Source: Methanomicrobiales archaeon
Lineage (GTDB): Archaea; Halobacteriota; Methanomicrobia; Methanomicrobiales; Methanospirillaceae
Direction of reading: 5' to 3'
Assembly (NCBI GenBank): GCA_026394715.1
Contig: JAPKXR010000187.1
Span: forward strand, 1-40,834
Length of the DNA: 40,834 bases
How positions within the stretch are numbered: the stretch's first letter is position 1; the number at the start of each line of letters is the position of its first letter. Shown here piece after piece: positions 18,347 to 26,570 of the stretch. A program made the position numbers and the translations under genes. The notes below the pieces were generated by a model. The model had not been told where the DNA came from. It saw only the letters and a program-made list of their open reading frames with translations, and did no database searches.

Positions 18347-19966
18347 TTATGCACCAGGGACCATACGGGGGATGTCTTCCGCAACATTTTTGTTTTTTGC
18401 TAACCCGAAATTTTCCACCAGTACATTAAGGACACCCGGTGAGACGAACGCAGGAAGTTCCGGCCCGATAGTGATATTTTTTACCCCGAGGTGTAATAAC
18501 GCCAGGAGGACAAGCACCGCTTTCTGCTCGTACCAGGCGATATTGTAGGAGATTGGCAGGTCATTAATCCCAACACCAAATGCTTCCGCAAGTGCTGACG
18601 CAATGACGACGAGGGAGTAACAGTCGTTGCACTGGCCGGCATCAATGACCCGCGGTAGTCCACCGGCAGTACCGAGGTCCAGGCTGTTGTACCGGTATTT
18701 TGCGCACCCGGCCGTGAGGATGACCGTGTCCATGGGCAGGGCGTTTGCAAATTCCGTATAATATTCCCGGGACCGCTGCCGGCCATCGCACCCGGCCATA
18801 ACAATGAACCGCTTGATATCTCCTTTTTTTACCGCGTCAACCACGGTGCCGGCGATTGAAAGGACCGCATGGTGGGCACACCCCGTGGTCAGGTCCCTGC
18901 CGGATGAGTCCAGGGCTGTGGGTGGCGGGCATGTCTTTGCATGGGCAATGAGGGAGGAGAAATCTTTTTTCCCATCGGCAGATGAGGTAATGTGGGTGAT
19001 ACCCGGGTACCCGGCCAGTCCCGTTGTATAGACCCTGTTTTTATAGGAGTCTTTCGGGGGGACAATGCAGTTCGTTGTTACGAGGACCGGGCCGTTGAAC
19101 GAATCAAACTCCTCTTTCTGCTGCCACCATGAACCCCCGTAGTTGGCGATCAGGTGGGGGTATTTCTTAAACGCAGGGTACGCGTGAGTGGGCAGCATCT
19201 CTCCATGCGTGTAGATATCCAGGCCGCTATCCTTCGACTGCTCCAGCAGCATTTCGAGATCTTTTAAGTCATGACCGGTGATAAGAATACCCGGCCGTTT
19301 TCCCACCGTGGTCTTTACCGGGGTGATCTCCGGGTTACCATACGTGCTGGTATTTGCCTTGTCAAGGAGGGCGAGTGTCCTGACACCGACCCCCCCGCAT
19401 TCGAGGACCAGTGCGGTCATCTGGTCTGCCGGAAGGTCCTGCAGGGTTGAAGCCAGCGCTTTCTGGATGAAGGTAGTAATGGACTCATCGGTATATCCCA
19501 GTACCGCTGCATGGTGGTAATAGGCCCCGACACCTTTCAGACCATAGACAAGGAGGGAACGGAGTGACCTGGTATCGTCCTGTACCGCGGCATCGAGCAC
19601 AATCTCCTTCTCTTTCTCACGAATATCGGTCTCATTTCCTGGTGTCCAGGTGCAGGCATCAGGCTCCTTTCCGGCGAGTGGGGGGATGGAGTTCCGTATG
19701 CTAACTGCCCTGCTAATCTGCTCATTGAACCGTTTATTATCAAAGTTGACATTTGTCAGGGTAGAGAAGAGTGCTTCGGGAATAAATGAACCCGCTTCAC
19801 GGTTTCCTTTCCCCTTCTCCATTGCTGCAATATTTCTGATGGATATTCCCTTGCACAGGTAGAGGAGGACATCCTGGAACGCTGCCGTATCTCCTTCCTT
19901 TCCGCATACACCTTTTATTGTGCACCCGGTCCCTTTTACGGTTTCTTCACACTGGTTACAAAACAT
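18347..19966 (-). CDS. hcp: Hybrid-cluster protein (hydroxylamine reductase / NO-stress protein)
   Basis: 539 residues, full length for the family. The N-terminal cluster motif is C3-x2-C6-x8-C15-x5-C21. Ligands expected for the hybrid Fe-S-O cluster are visible: H232 (GHDLKDL), E256 (THGEM), C300 (TTNC), C393 (MAGCDG, the likely persulfide), C421 (TAGCAKY), C446 (QCNDC) and E480 (AWYEQK) with K482. Hcp reduces hydroxylamine in vitro and acts in vivo mainly as a nitric-oxide reductase in the cytoplasm of anaerobes; electrons come from a ferredoxin-like donor. No hcr reductase is adjacent, as usual in methanogens. It is divergent from an HxlR regulator with a shared 88-bp promoter region, and an AGGAT Shine-Dalgarno sequence precedes the ATG. 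Confidence 0.97.
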   Translation of the reverse strand: MFCNQCEETVKGTGCTIKGVCGKEGDTAAFQDVLLYLCKGISIRNIAAMEKGKGNREAGSFIPEALFSTLTNVNFDNKRFNEQISRAVSIRNSIPPLAGKEPDACTWTPGNETDIREKEKEIVLDAAVQDDTRSLRSLLVYGLKGVGAYYHHAAVLGYTDESITTFIQKALASTLQDLPADQMTALVLECGGVGVRTLALLDKANTSTYGNPEITPVKTTVGKRPGILITGHDLKDLEMLLEQSKDSGLDIYTHGEMLPTHAYPAFKKYPHLIANYGGSWWQQKEEFDSFNGPVLVTTNCIVPPKDSYKNRVYTTGLAGYPGITHITSSADGKKDFSSLIAHAKTCPPPTALDSSGRDLTTGCAHHAVLSIAGTVVDAVKKGDIKRFIVMAGCDGRQRSREYYTEFANALPMDTVILTAGCAKYRYNSLDLGTAGGLPRVIDAGQCNDCYSLVVIASALAEAFGVGINDLPISYNIAWYEQKAVLVLLALLHLGVKNITIGPELPAFVSPGVLNVLVENFGLAKNKNVAEDIPRMVPGA

Positions 19967-20002
19967 GGCTACGACATCCTGATAGTTTCTTTTTGCTACA
20001 TT

Positions 20003-20033
20003 GTATCTTTTTGATACCAGATGATATATAGTG
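20003..20033. promoter_or_regulatory. Divergent hcp/hxlR promoter with palindromic operator
   Basis: GTATC-TTTTT-GATAC at 20003-20017 is a perfect 5-bp inverted repeat. Next to it, GATATATAG at 20023-20031 can serve as TATA box on both strands. For hcp the palindrome falls between the TATA box and the expected start site, where a bound repressor would block RNA polymerase. A further GATAC half-site occurs at 20049-20053, just before the regulator's ATG. The likely binder is the HxlR protein encoded next door; this is inference from position. Confidence 0.5.
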
Positions 20034-20054
20034 GGAAGTTTCTAAAATGATACT

Positions 20055-20414
20055 ATGCAGGAGGGGTGTACCGTCAACCAGACCGTGAAATACCTGACAA
20101 AAAAGTGGACGCTCCTGGTAATCCTTGAACTCTACAAAGGGAAAAACCACACCCGCAGATTTGGTGAATTAAAGGAGTCGTTACCCGGTATCACATCGAA
20201 AGTCCTCTCTGCACGATTAAAAGAACTCGAAGATGAGGGGTTGATCAAACGATACGTGGAAGCAGGAAATTTCCCGATCAAAAGTGAGTATACCCTCACC
20301 GGCAGCGGGCTTGAGATCGTGGAGATCATCAAGGGTATGAAGCAGTGGGCGCTGAAATGGAAGATTGATAACATCGCCTGCGGCAACCAGGCCTGTGAGA
20401 AATGTGTGCTTTAA
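20055..20414 (+). CDS. HxlR-family winged-helix regulator
   Basis: 119 residues, one winged helix-turn-helix of the HxlR (DUF24) family: TVNQTVKYLTKKWTLLVI at the N-terminus, recognition region SLPGITSKVLSARLKELEDEGL, and wing SEYTLTGSGLEI. A Cys at residue 5 sits at the place used for thiol redox sensing in relatives such as YodB and HypR. The tail has an extra cluster (CGNQACEKC) that could bind metal or an Fe-S cluster, which is unusual for the family. Divergent from hcp, so it most likely controls hcp in response to NO or redox stress. The ATG is about 25 nt after a TATA box, so the mRNA may be leaderless. Confidence 0.88.
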   Translation: MQEGCTVNQTVKYLTKKWTLLVILELYKGKNHTRRFGELKESLPGITSKVLSARLKELEDEGLIKRYVEAGNFPIKSEYTLTGSGLEIVEIIKGMKQWALKWKIDNIACGNQACEKCVL

Positions 20415-20421
20415 AAAAAGG

Positions 20422-20847
20422 TTATTGCTCTAAATTAACCTGGATTGACATATTTGAAACGACCGTTCCGTTTTTCTCAAGGGTAATAGCAAGCGGGTAG
20501 GTGCCCGGGTCAAGTCCCGAACATTTTGAACAGGTGGGGAGATGATAATCATAGAAGAAGACATTCGGGCCCGGTGTAAGATTCGCCCGCATGATATGGG
20601 ATAAACGTGTCTGCCCGTAACTATCTGTTATCCCTTCAATTTTCAGGGACGTGTCGGTGGTGAAGCCCGTGGAATTGACGAGGATCTTCATCATCATGAC
20701 GTCGTTGGAATGATAGAGGTCCTTATCCGTCGTCACCGAGAAAACATTCGCTCTGGCAGGCTTGAACATGGATGAAAGAAACATCGCAGACACTGCGATA
20801 AGTATCACCACTACCACCGCAGTAAAGAAAACGGTACTTTTTTGCAT
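20422..20847 (-). CDS. Secreted or membrane-anchored Ig-like protein
   Basis: 141 residues. One N-terminal hydrophobic segment (about 8-27) followed by a short linker and a beta-rich body resembling an Ig-like fold (VFSVTTDKDLYHSNDVMMMKILVNSTG, then a CSKCSGLDPGTYPLAITLEKNG end). The outside part has several N-glycosylation sequons (NST, NLT, NGT, NMS), typical of archaeal surface proteins. A CSKC pair may form a disulfide. Function unknown. It converges on the HxlR gene with only 7 nt between the stops. Confidence 0.75.
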   Translation of the reverse strand: MQKSTVFFTAVVVVILIAVSAMFLSSMFKPARANVFSVTTDKDLYHSNDVMMMKILVNSTGFTTDTSLKIEGITDSYGQTRLSHIMRANLTPGPNVFFYDYHLPTCSKCSGLDPGTYPLAITLEKNGTVVSNMSIQVNLEQ

Positions 20848-21192
20848 TCAGGAAGCTGTTTTCCCCTGCTTGCACATAATAATAGTTATCGTATCCTCGC
20901 AAATACCAAAAAAAAGATACAGCCATCGGTTCACATCCTGCCGGTATACGTTGCACGCAGTTTTTTGTCACAACACGAATCCCGTGGTGTGCGAAGGATC
21001 ATCAGCGGGAGGCCATGGGAATGACACCCGGCGGGTAACCGGAAGGGATTGGGATATACGGTCCCCGGTAAAATGGTTGAATAATTTAAACAAGAGAGAT
21101 GAATCAAGGGGCCTTTTACATCTAAACGGACATGATACCAGATCCGGGGGGACAGGAATACAAAATGTAACGGTCAATGGGGGCCATTCGGA
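20848..21192. other. Non-coding stretch, no gene seen
   Basis: About 345 bp between the secreted protein and the broken hydrolase. Open frames here have no start signals or family features. Confidence 0.5.
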
Positions 21193-22185
21193 TTAAATCA
21201 CCCCTGTTTTCATTAAGATGGCCTGGAACGTGAGTTTTGTGGGGTATTTTTTTAGGAACCGGATCACCTGTTCAACCACTTCGGAATTCCCTGGCATTTT
21301 TATATGACTATCGTGATCAGGGTATAGGTTAAAATTTTCCAGGTCCCGTGGTAATATAACGATTTCAGCCCCGGGAAGATCTGAATCGGCATGGGTGACG
21401 ATGCCATCACCGTTCCATGTCAGGTGCCAGGTGCCGTCCGGAAGAAGCCCCGGTGTCTTTTCCGTTGAATTGCGGGAATAAGTCTGGTGTCTGTGTTGAG
21501 TTGGTGGAAAGGATTATTCTGTACGCGATATCGTTTCTGAGCCCGGCCCCGGAAAGTGTCTTCATCGTCTGGCTGCCCGGGCGGAATTCCTGGACAATGA
21601 CGTCATCTGCCGGAATATATCCCGGAGGCACAAAGACCCCCGTCAGCCTGTTGATAACCTTCGGGCCGTAGTCAGGGTGATTGAACAGTTCTGCCATTTC
21701 TGAACCGTTATTCGGCGGCCCGATGCCGATAAGCTGCCGGACTTTCTCCCTCTTCTCCTCTGCCGTCTATCACTTCAAGCAGGTACCGGGCGATACAGGT
21801 GCCCATGGAGTGGCAGACAATATCGAGGTCGCCACAGTAACCCGTCTCATCCCGCACCGAGTTGATAAAGTGCTGTAACCCTTTCGCGATCTCTTCGAGT
21901 GAGGTGTCATCCATCGCCACGTGATCGAAGTTCCAGAAGGAAATCTCCTCCTCTGACAGCCGTATGACCAGTTTTTTCCAGATACCCGGATGGCTTTTCC
22001 AGCCATGGACCAGTACAACGGGGACGTCCTCGCATATCCTGTGCAGCTATTTTGTTGCTGAATACGATGTAGAGGTTCTGCCCGGGTACGACAAGTGAAT
22101 TATTACCGGCCACACGAGTTCAGGGAAACACCAGCTATCCGTGAAGGTTACGGGGACATGGGGAAAATTACGGCACCTATTCTCC
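21193..22185 (-). pseudogene. Alpha/beta hydrolase (lipase-like), frameshifted
   Basis: Read across frames, the pieces form one hydrolase. They are an N-terminal part (DSWCFPELVAGNNSLVVPGQ), the oxyanion strand VVLVHGWKSHPG, the nucleophile elbow VCHSMGT with the catalytic Ser, EKVRQLIGIGPPNNGSEMA, and near the C-terminus TWNGDGIVTHADSD (acid) and DHDSHIKMP (His). All triad elements are therefore intact. Single-base frame changes lie near 22035, 21750 and 21455; the last is in a GGGG run. No signal peptide is seen at the 5' end, which may be lost as well. The substrate is unknown; CHSMG lipases of this kind act on esters of long acyl chains. Confidence 0.8.
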
Positions 22186-22295
22186 AAACGAGACCATAAT
22201 CTTAAGGCGAATAGTTGCTAAGACTGCCCATACTAAAAAAAGCATGACCGAATGAACCATATCATCCGGAACACTATAATGCAGACGGAATAGCA

Positions 22296-23774
22296 ATGAC
22301 TGATACTACTGCTCCCGTCCCCATCGCAAAGGGGCGGGAGATTGTCAATATGCTGCCAGGGATGGCAAATCGCCATGGCCTGGTTGCGGGGGCGACCGGT
22401 ACGGGAAAAACCGTTACCCTGCGGGTACTTGCGGAAAATTTCAGCAGCATGGGAGTCCCTGTTTTTATGGCGGACATTAAGGGAGACCTTTCCGGCCTGG
22501 TGAAGGCAGGCGGGGATAACCCGAAGATCACCGAACGGGCAACTGAGGTCGGCCTTTCTGGTTTCTCGTACGAAGGCTATCCCGTCACGTTCTGGGATGT
22601 GTACGGGGTACTCGGTCATCCCGTGCGGACAACCGTTTCGGAGATGGGCCCGCTGCTCCTGGCCCGTATCCTGGATTTGAATGACATCCAGGCAGACGTA
22701 TTAACCCTGCTCTTTAAAGTTGCGGATGACCAGGGCCTGTTACTGCTGGATTTGAAAGATCTCAGGGCCATCTCCCAATACTGCGGCGATCATGCAAAAG
22801 ATCTCCGGACTGAGTATGGGAATATCTCAACGGCAAGCATCGGCGCTATTCAGCGGAGCCTGCTGACCCTTGAACAGCAGGGGGGTGACCGCTTTTTCGG
22901 AGAGCCTGCACTGAACGTTATGGACTTTGTCAGGACCGATCCCTCCGGCAGGGGGATGATCAATATCCTTGCGGCTGACCAGTTGATGCAGTCACCAAAA
23001 GTCTATGCCACCCTCCTGCTCTGGCTCCTGTCCGAGTTATTCGAAAAATTCCCCGAAATCGGGGACCCGCCGAAGCCAAAGCTGGTCTTTTTTTTCGATG
23101 AAGCCCATTTACTCTTCCAGGACACGCCGGATATGCTGAAGGAACGGATCACACAGGTAGTCAGGCTGGTCCGGTCCAAAGGTATCGGGGTATTTTTTGT
23201 TACACAAAACCCCCTCGACCTCCCGGACCCGGTACTTGGCCAGCTCGGGAACCGTATCCATCACGCTCTCCGGGCGTTCACACCAAAAGACCAGAAAAAT
23301 GTAAAGGGTGCCGCCCAGACCTTACGGGTAAACCCGGCGTTTGATACCGCCAGTGTCATTATGGAACTCCGGATAGGAGAAGCACTCGTATCAATGCTGG
23401 ATAGCCAGGGCAGGCCTGATATCGTCGAGCGGGCGCTTATCTATCCACCGCATAGCAGGATGACCCCGCTCACCCCGCAGGAACGGGACCTGGTGATCGT
23501 AAATTCCCCACTCAATGCACAATATGCGACTCTTATCGACCGGGAATCGGCGTACGAAGAATTAAAATCCCGGGCGCAAAAGGCAGCCCCACCGATAATT
23601 GCTGAAAAACCAAAGGAAACTCCACGAAAATCTCCTCCCCCAAATAAGAGGTCCGGGTCGGGTGATCTGATCGGCAGTGCGGCAAAGGGTGCAGCGGTCG
23701 TCATCGGGAGTCAGATCGGGCGTGAAATTATCAGGGGGATGCTCGGTTCATTAACAGGGACAAAAAAATGGTAA
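22296..23774 (+). CDS. HerA/YjgR-like ATPase (DUF853)
   Basis: 492 residues. Walker A is GATGTGKT (residues 32-39) and Walker B is LVFFFDEAHLLF with Asp near residue 267. The sensor region FVTQNPLDLPDPVLGQLGNR is typical of the HerA-FtsK ATPases. The DUF853 signature is present after Walker A (FMADIKGDLSGLVKAGG). The C-terminal 70 residues are a Lys/Pro-rich linker and a Gly/Ala-rich tail. The family forms hexameric rings; the best-known relative is bacterial YjgR, whose role is unsettled. There is no NurA nuclease nearby, so it is not the HerA of DNA end resection. It stands alone, divergent from the broken hydrolase. Confidence 0.92.
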   Translation: MTDTTAPVPIAKGREIVNMLPGMANRHGLVAGATGTGKTVTLRVLAENFSSMGVPVFMADIKGDLSGLVKAGGDNPKITERATEVGLSGFSYEGYPVTFWDVYGVLGHPVRTTVSEMGPLLLARILDLNDIQADVLTLLFKVADDQGLLLLDLKDLRAISQYCGDHAKDLRTEYGNISTASIGAIQRSLLTLEQQGGDRFFGEPALNVMDFVRTDPSGRGMINILAADQLMQSPKVYATLLLWLLSELFEKFPEIGDPPKPKLVFFFDEAHLLFQDTPDMLKERITQVVRLVRSKGIGVFFVTQNPLDLPDPVLGQLGNRIHHALRAFTPKDQKNVKGAAQTLRVNPAFDTASVIMELRIGEALVSMLDSQGRPDIVERALIYPPHSRMTPLTPQERDLVIVNSPLNAQYATLIDRESAYEELKSRAQKAAPPIIAEKPKETPRKSPPPNKRSGSGDLIGSAAKGAAVVIGSQIGREIIRGMLGSLTGTKKW

Positions 23775-23863
23775 CCAGGCGGTAGCGGGACCCGGCAGAT
23801 TCCTTTTTGCAGGTGCTGCAACCAACCAGGTATATTGTGCGTAAATCGAATTTTTCCACAGGG

Positions 23864-24355
23864 TTACGCTTTTTTTACCTCGTCGCCCAGTGCTTCCCCG
23901 CTCCGCATCTGGTACAGGGCCATGGGGTCCATCTCGCTAAATTCTTCCGTCCCTGTCCTCATCATGACGTTTTTTATGCCGCTATTGACAATCATTTTCG
24001 AACAGAGAAAACAAGGCCAGATCCGGGTCAGTTCCTCTGTCTCGACATCGTAGCCTGCAAGGTACAGGGTGCACCCCCGTGCAAGCTTCCCCGCCTGGAG
24101 AAGGGCATTCATCTCTGCATGGACACTCCTGCACCGTTCATAGTTCGAACCGGAGGGGATATTATGGTCTTTTCTCCAGCAGTTATTCAGTTCGGTACAG
24201 TCCCGTTGTTTTCTCGGGGCCCCGGTGTAACCGGTTGAAACGATCGTGTTATACTCATCGACGATGATAGCGCCAAAATTGCGCCGAAGGCAGGTACCCT
24301 GGTGGGCACACCGGTAAGCCAGGTCAAGAAAATATTGGTGCCTGTTGGTCCGCAT
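23864..24355 (-). CDS. Deoxycytidylate (dCMP) deaminase, ComEB type
   Basis: 163 residues. The zinc-dependent deaminase signature is HAEMNAL (H79, proton-shuttle E81) with PCFLC (C115, C118). An additional Cys/His-rich insert (DCTELNNCWRKDHNIPSG, then ERCRSVHAE) is typical of dCMP deaminases with a second structural zinc. The enzyme converts dCMP to dUMP, the substrate of thymidylate synthase, in the cytoplasm. Convergent with the DUF853 gene. Confidence in the family is high; strict dCMP use rather than another nucleotide is inferred. Confidence 0.92.
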   Translation of the reverse strand: MRTNRHQYFLDLAYRCAHQGTCLRRNFGAIIVDEYNTIVSTGYTGAPRKQRDCTELNNCWRKDHNIPSGSNYERCRSVHAEMNALLQAGKLARGCTLYLAGYDVETEELTRIWPCFLCSKMIVNSGIKNVMMRTGTEEFSEMDPMALYQMRSGEALGDEVKKA

Positions 24356-24443
24356 CGAAAGAGGTTATGGCAAAACATTGTATTAAAGAAGCCGGGTTTG
24401 TACCGGGTGGGAACTCTCACCCGGTCTTCATGTGGTCAAAGGT

Positions 24444-24728
24444 CTAGAAGTAGTGATTGAAACGGAGATAGATGCCGAGCACGAGTTGCAGGACTATGAA
24501 TGCCGGGACCAACAAAAATTTTGTTTTACTCGTTTTATGATGGCATACTTTCATTGCCGCATATGCCCCGAACGGGCCGAGGAATGCACAGAATAGCAGG
24601 GTATTCTCCGGCGTCCTCCATGAGTGGTTCTCCGCTTTTCGCTTATCGTTCGCAAAAATGGCAAAGGACACCCCATTCACAAGAATGAAAACGATAACAA
24701 AAATGACCAGCGCAACGATTACAACCAC
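24444..24728 (-). CDS. DUF1294 small membrane protein
   Basis: 94 residues with three hydrophobic segments (about 3-27, 45-60, 70-90). The central motif KRKAENHSWRTPENTLL followed by FLGPFGAYAAMKVCHHKTSKTKF is the DUF1294 signature (R-x-P-E, G-x-x-G, H-K-T). Function unknown across the family. Single gene. Confidence 0.85.
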   Translation of the reverse strand: MVVIVALVIFVIVFILVNGVSFAIFANDKRKAENHSWRTPENTLLFCAFLGPFGAYAAMKVCHHKTSKTKFLLVPAFIVLQLVLGIYLRFNHYF

Positions 24729-24997
24729 CCCCAGTTCTTAAGAAGTTACCTTTGTTATAGGACTTAACTACATCGGTGATCCGTGCAATGGTTGCTCTGC
24801 TCCCTGCTACCAGTACCCGCCATGCAGGGGAAACCCGGGGACCATCCTGATATAATCGCCGGGAAGAAATGGAGCCCGGAATCTTTCGTGAATCCCAACG
24901 TAAATATACATAATTGGGGCAATACCTTTGAAAGTGGGAGGATTAAACAAATTATTTCCGCCTCCAACCGGTAAATTACGGACATGGCCCCAAAATG

Positions 24998-25012
24998 TAT
25001 ACCTTAAATAAC
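24998..25012 (+). promoter_or_regulatory. TATA-like region for flavodoxin
   Basis: TATACCTTAAATAAC lies about 23-37 nt before the ATG of the flavodoxin gene, the usual archaeal TATA distance for a very short or absent leader. The rest of 24729-25034 holds no gene. Confidence 0.4.
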
Positions 25013-25034
25013 TTAAACACGAGATGAGAGATCC

Positions 25035-25520
25035 ATGAAGACCTGTATCATCTACCATTCCTATTCAGGTGTCACGCGGGGCATCGCCGAAAAAATCAGT
25101 GCCGCCTGTGGAGGAGACCTGGTGGAAGTTGCGCCGAAGGACAATTATTCAACGCTGTCTGCCTACTCGCTCGGGTGTCTTCGTGCAAGGAAAGAAGCGT
25201 GTGACCCGATAAGTCCGGATTCCATCGATGTATCGTCGTATGACCTGATCGTTATCGGGACGCCTGTCTGGGCCTGGAAAGCGACACCCGCGATCAACGG
25301 GGCAATTGCGGCGCTCATTGGGTGCGAGGGAAAAACGGCCGTGATCTTTGCGACCTGCGGCAGCTCGGCAAAAGATACCCTGCCGATAATAAAGTCCAAA
25401 CTCGAACAGAAGGGAGTCCGGATAACCGGTGAAGTAGTACTCAGCAAATCGGAAATCTCTAAAAATGAGAAGATCAATGACCTGATTACGGCGGTCCGCA
25501 CCGCAACAGGTAGTGGGTAA
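25035..25520 (+). CDS. Flavodoxin
   Basis: 161 residues. The FMN phosphate loop is YHSYSGVTRGIAE (residues 8-20), the second loop is IVIGTPVWAWKATPA with the aromatic stacking residue, and the third is TCGSSAKDT. Flavodoxins carry one or two electrons in the cytoplasm; in methanogens they can stand in for ferredoxin or serve stress enzymes. The gene has its own promoter and no partner enzyme beside it. Confidence 0.9.
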   Translation: MKTCIIYHSYSGVTRGIAEKISAACGGDLVEVAPKDNYSTLSAYSLGCLRARKEACDPISPDSIDVSSYDLIVIGTPVWAWKATPAINGAIAALIGCEGKTAVIFATCGSSAKDTLPIIKSKLEQKGVRITGEVVLSKSEISKNEKINDLITAVRTATGSG

Positions 25521-25634
25521 ACCGTATGTTCCGGGATTCCCGGGCAAGGGAAATACAAACCCTGCCTTTTTTGCAACGGCCAAATGGGACCGGGGGCATT
25601 CCGGACCGGCAGTAAAAACCAAAGAGATAATTCA

Positions 25635-25793
25635 ATGCGCGAGGCCCGGGAAATCACAATATACCAGTTACGATATATGTCAGGTAGAAGCGGAACAACC
25701 CAATGCCTGGAATACGGCCGCTTATTCGGTACGACAGAAAAACGCTATCGCAAAACACCCCGGTGGGTATACAGGCACGATGTACAGTCATGA
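25635..25793 (+). CDS. Possible 52-residue protein before the ABC genes
   Basis: A short frame beginning MREAREITIYQLRYMSG and ending WVYRHDVQS, with its stop 12 nt before the ABC ATPase start. The translation is basic and protein-like, but I do not recognise it and no strong Shine-Dalgarno sequence is present. It may be a fragment of a decayed gene. Confidence 0.3.
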   Translation: MREAREITIYQLRYMSGRSGTTQCLEYGRLFGTTEKRYRKTPRWVYRHDVQS

Positions 25794-25805
25794 TCAGGAG
25801 GAAAA

Positions 25806-26528
25806 ATGGGAATAGTTACGGTGATTGAAGCACAGGGCCTCACGAAGAAGTTCGGGGATACCACGGCAGTGGACAATGTTACCCTGACGGTACCGCAGGG
25901 TGCACTGTTCGGCCTGCTGGGTCCGAACGGGTCAGGCAAGACAACGATGATCAAGATGCTGACCGGCCAGGTCAGGCCAACAAACGGCCAGGCAACCGTA
26001 CTGGGACTCGATGTCATGAACGACCCGGTGGGTGTACGAAAGTCTGTCGGGATTATTCCTGAACAGGAGACCCCGCCGAGTTTCCTTACGGCCATGGAAT
26101 ATCTTGCCTTCGTCGGGGCAGTCAGGAAAATTCCGGATATCGATGAAAAAGCGGCCTGGTGGTTTTCGTTCCTTGAGTTTGAAGACAAACGCGATGTACT
26201 CTGCAAAGACCTCTCCCGGGGGACACGGCAGAAACTGATGTTCGCCCAGGCGTTCCTCCACAAACCGGTACTGGCGCTCATCGATGAACCCCTGATCAAT
26301 TTTGACCCGATTATGCAAAGAAAGGTCAAGGAGTACCTTTCAGATTATGTACAATCAGGGGGGACAATTTTTATCTCCACCCATATCCTCGAGATTGCGG
26401 AAGAGATCTGCACGGGGTTTGCCATCCTGCACAAGGGTAAATTGCTCTATAGCGGGGCGATCAGTGAACTTGCCGATAAAAAACAGCACCTTTCAGAGTT
26501 CTTCTTCTCACAGGTGCGGGACGACTGA
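25806..26528 (+). CDS. ABC transporter ATP-binding protein
   Basis: 240 residues. Walker A GPNGSGKTT, Q-loop near GIIPEQETPPSF, signature LSRGTRQK (in place of LSGGQ), Walker B LALIDEPL and the switch His in STHILE. The shape matches the DRA/CcmA-type ATPases of ABC-2 exporters. A Shine-Dalgarno sequence AGGAGG precedes the ATG at 25806. The next gene is a large permease about 40 nt downstream, so the two form an exporter, probably as 2+2 or with the permease as a single long chain. The substrate is unknown. Confidence 0.93.
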   Translation: MGIVTVIEAQGLTKKFGDTTAVDNVTLTVPQGALFGLLGPNGSGKTTMIKMLTGQVRPTNGQATVLGLDVMNDPVGVRKSVGIIPEQETPPSFLTAMEYLAFVGAVRKIPDIDEKAAWWFSFLEFEDKRDVLCKDLSRGTRQKLMFAQAFLHKPVLALIDEPLINFDPIMQRKVKEYLSDYVQSGGTIFISTHILEIAEEICTGFAILHKGKLLYSGAISELADKKQHLSEFFFSQVRDD

Positions 26529-26570
26529 GTATGGTAACAATTTCTGCAACTGATGCTTACCAGGGGGACC

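Noticed and set aside
20762-21196. 144-codon plus-strand frame over the secreted protein's promoter
   Set aside because: It overlaps the minus-strand gene's start and the spacer and shows no domain or start signal.
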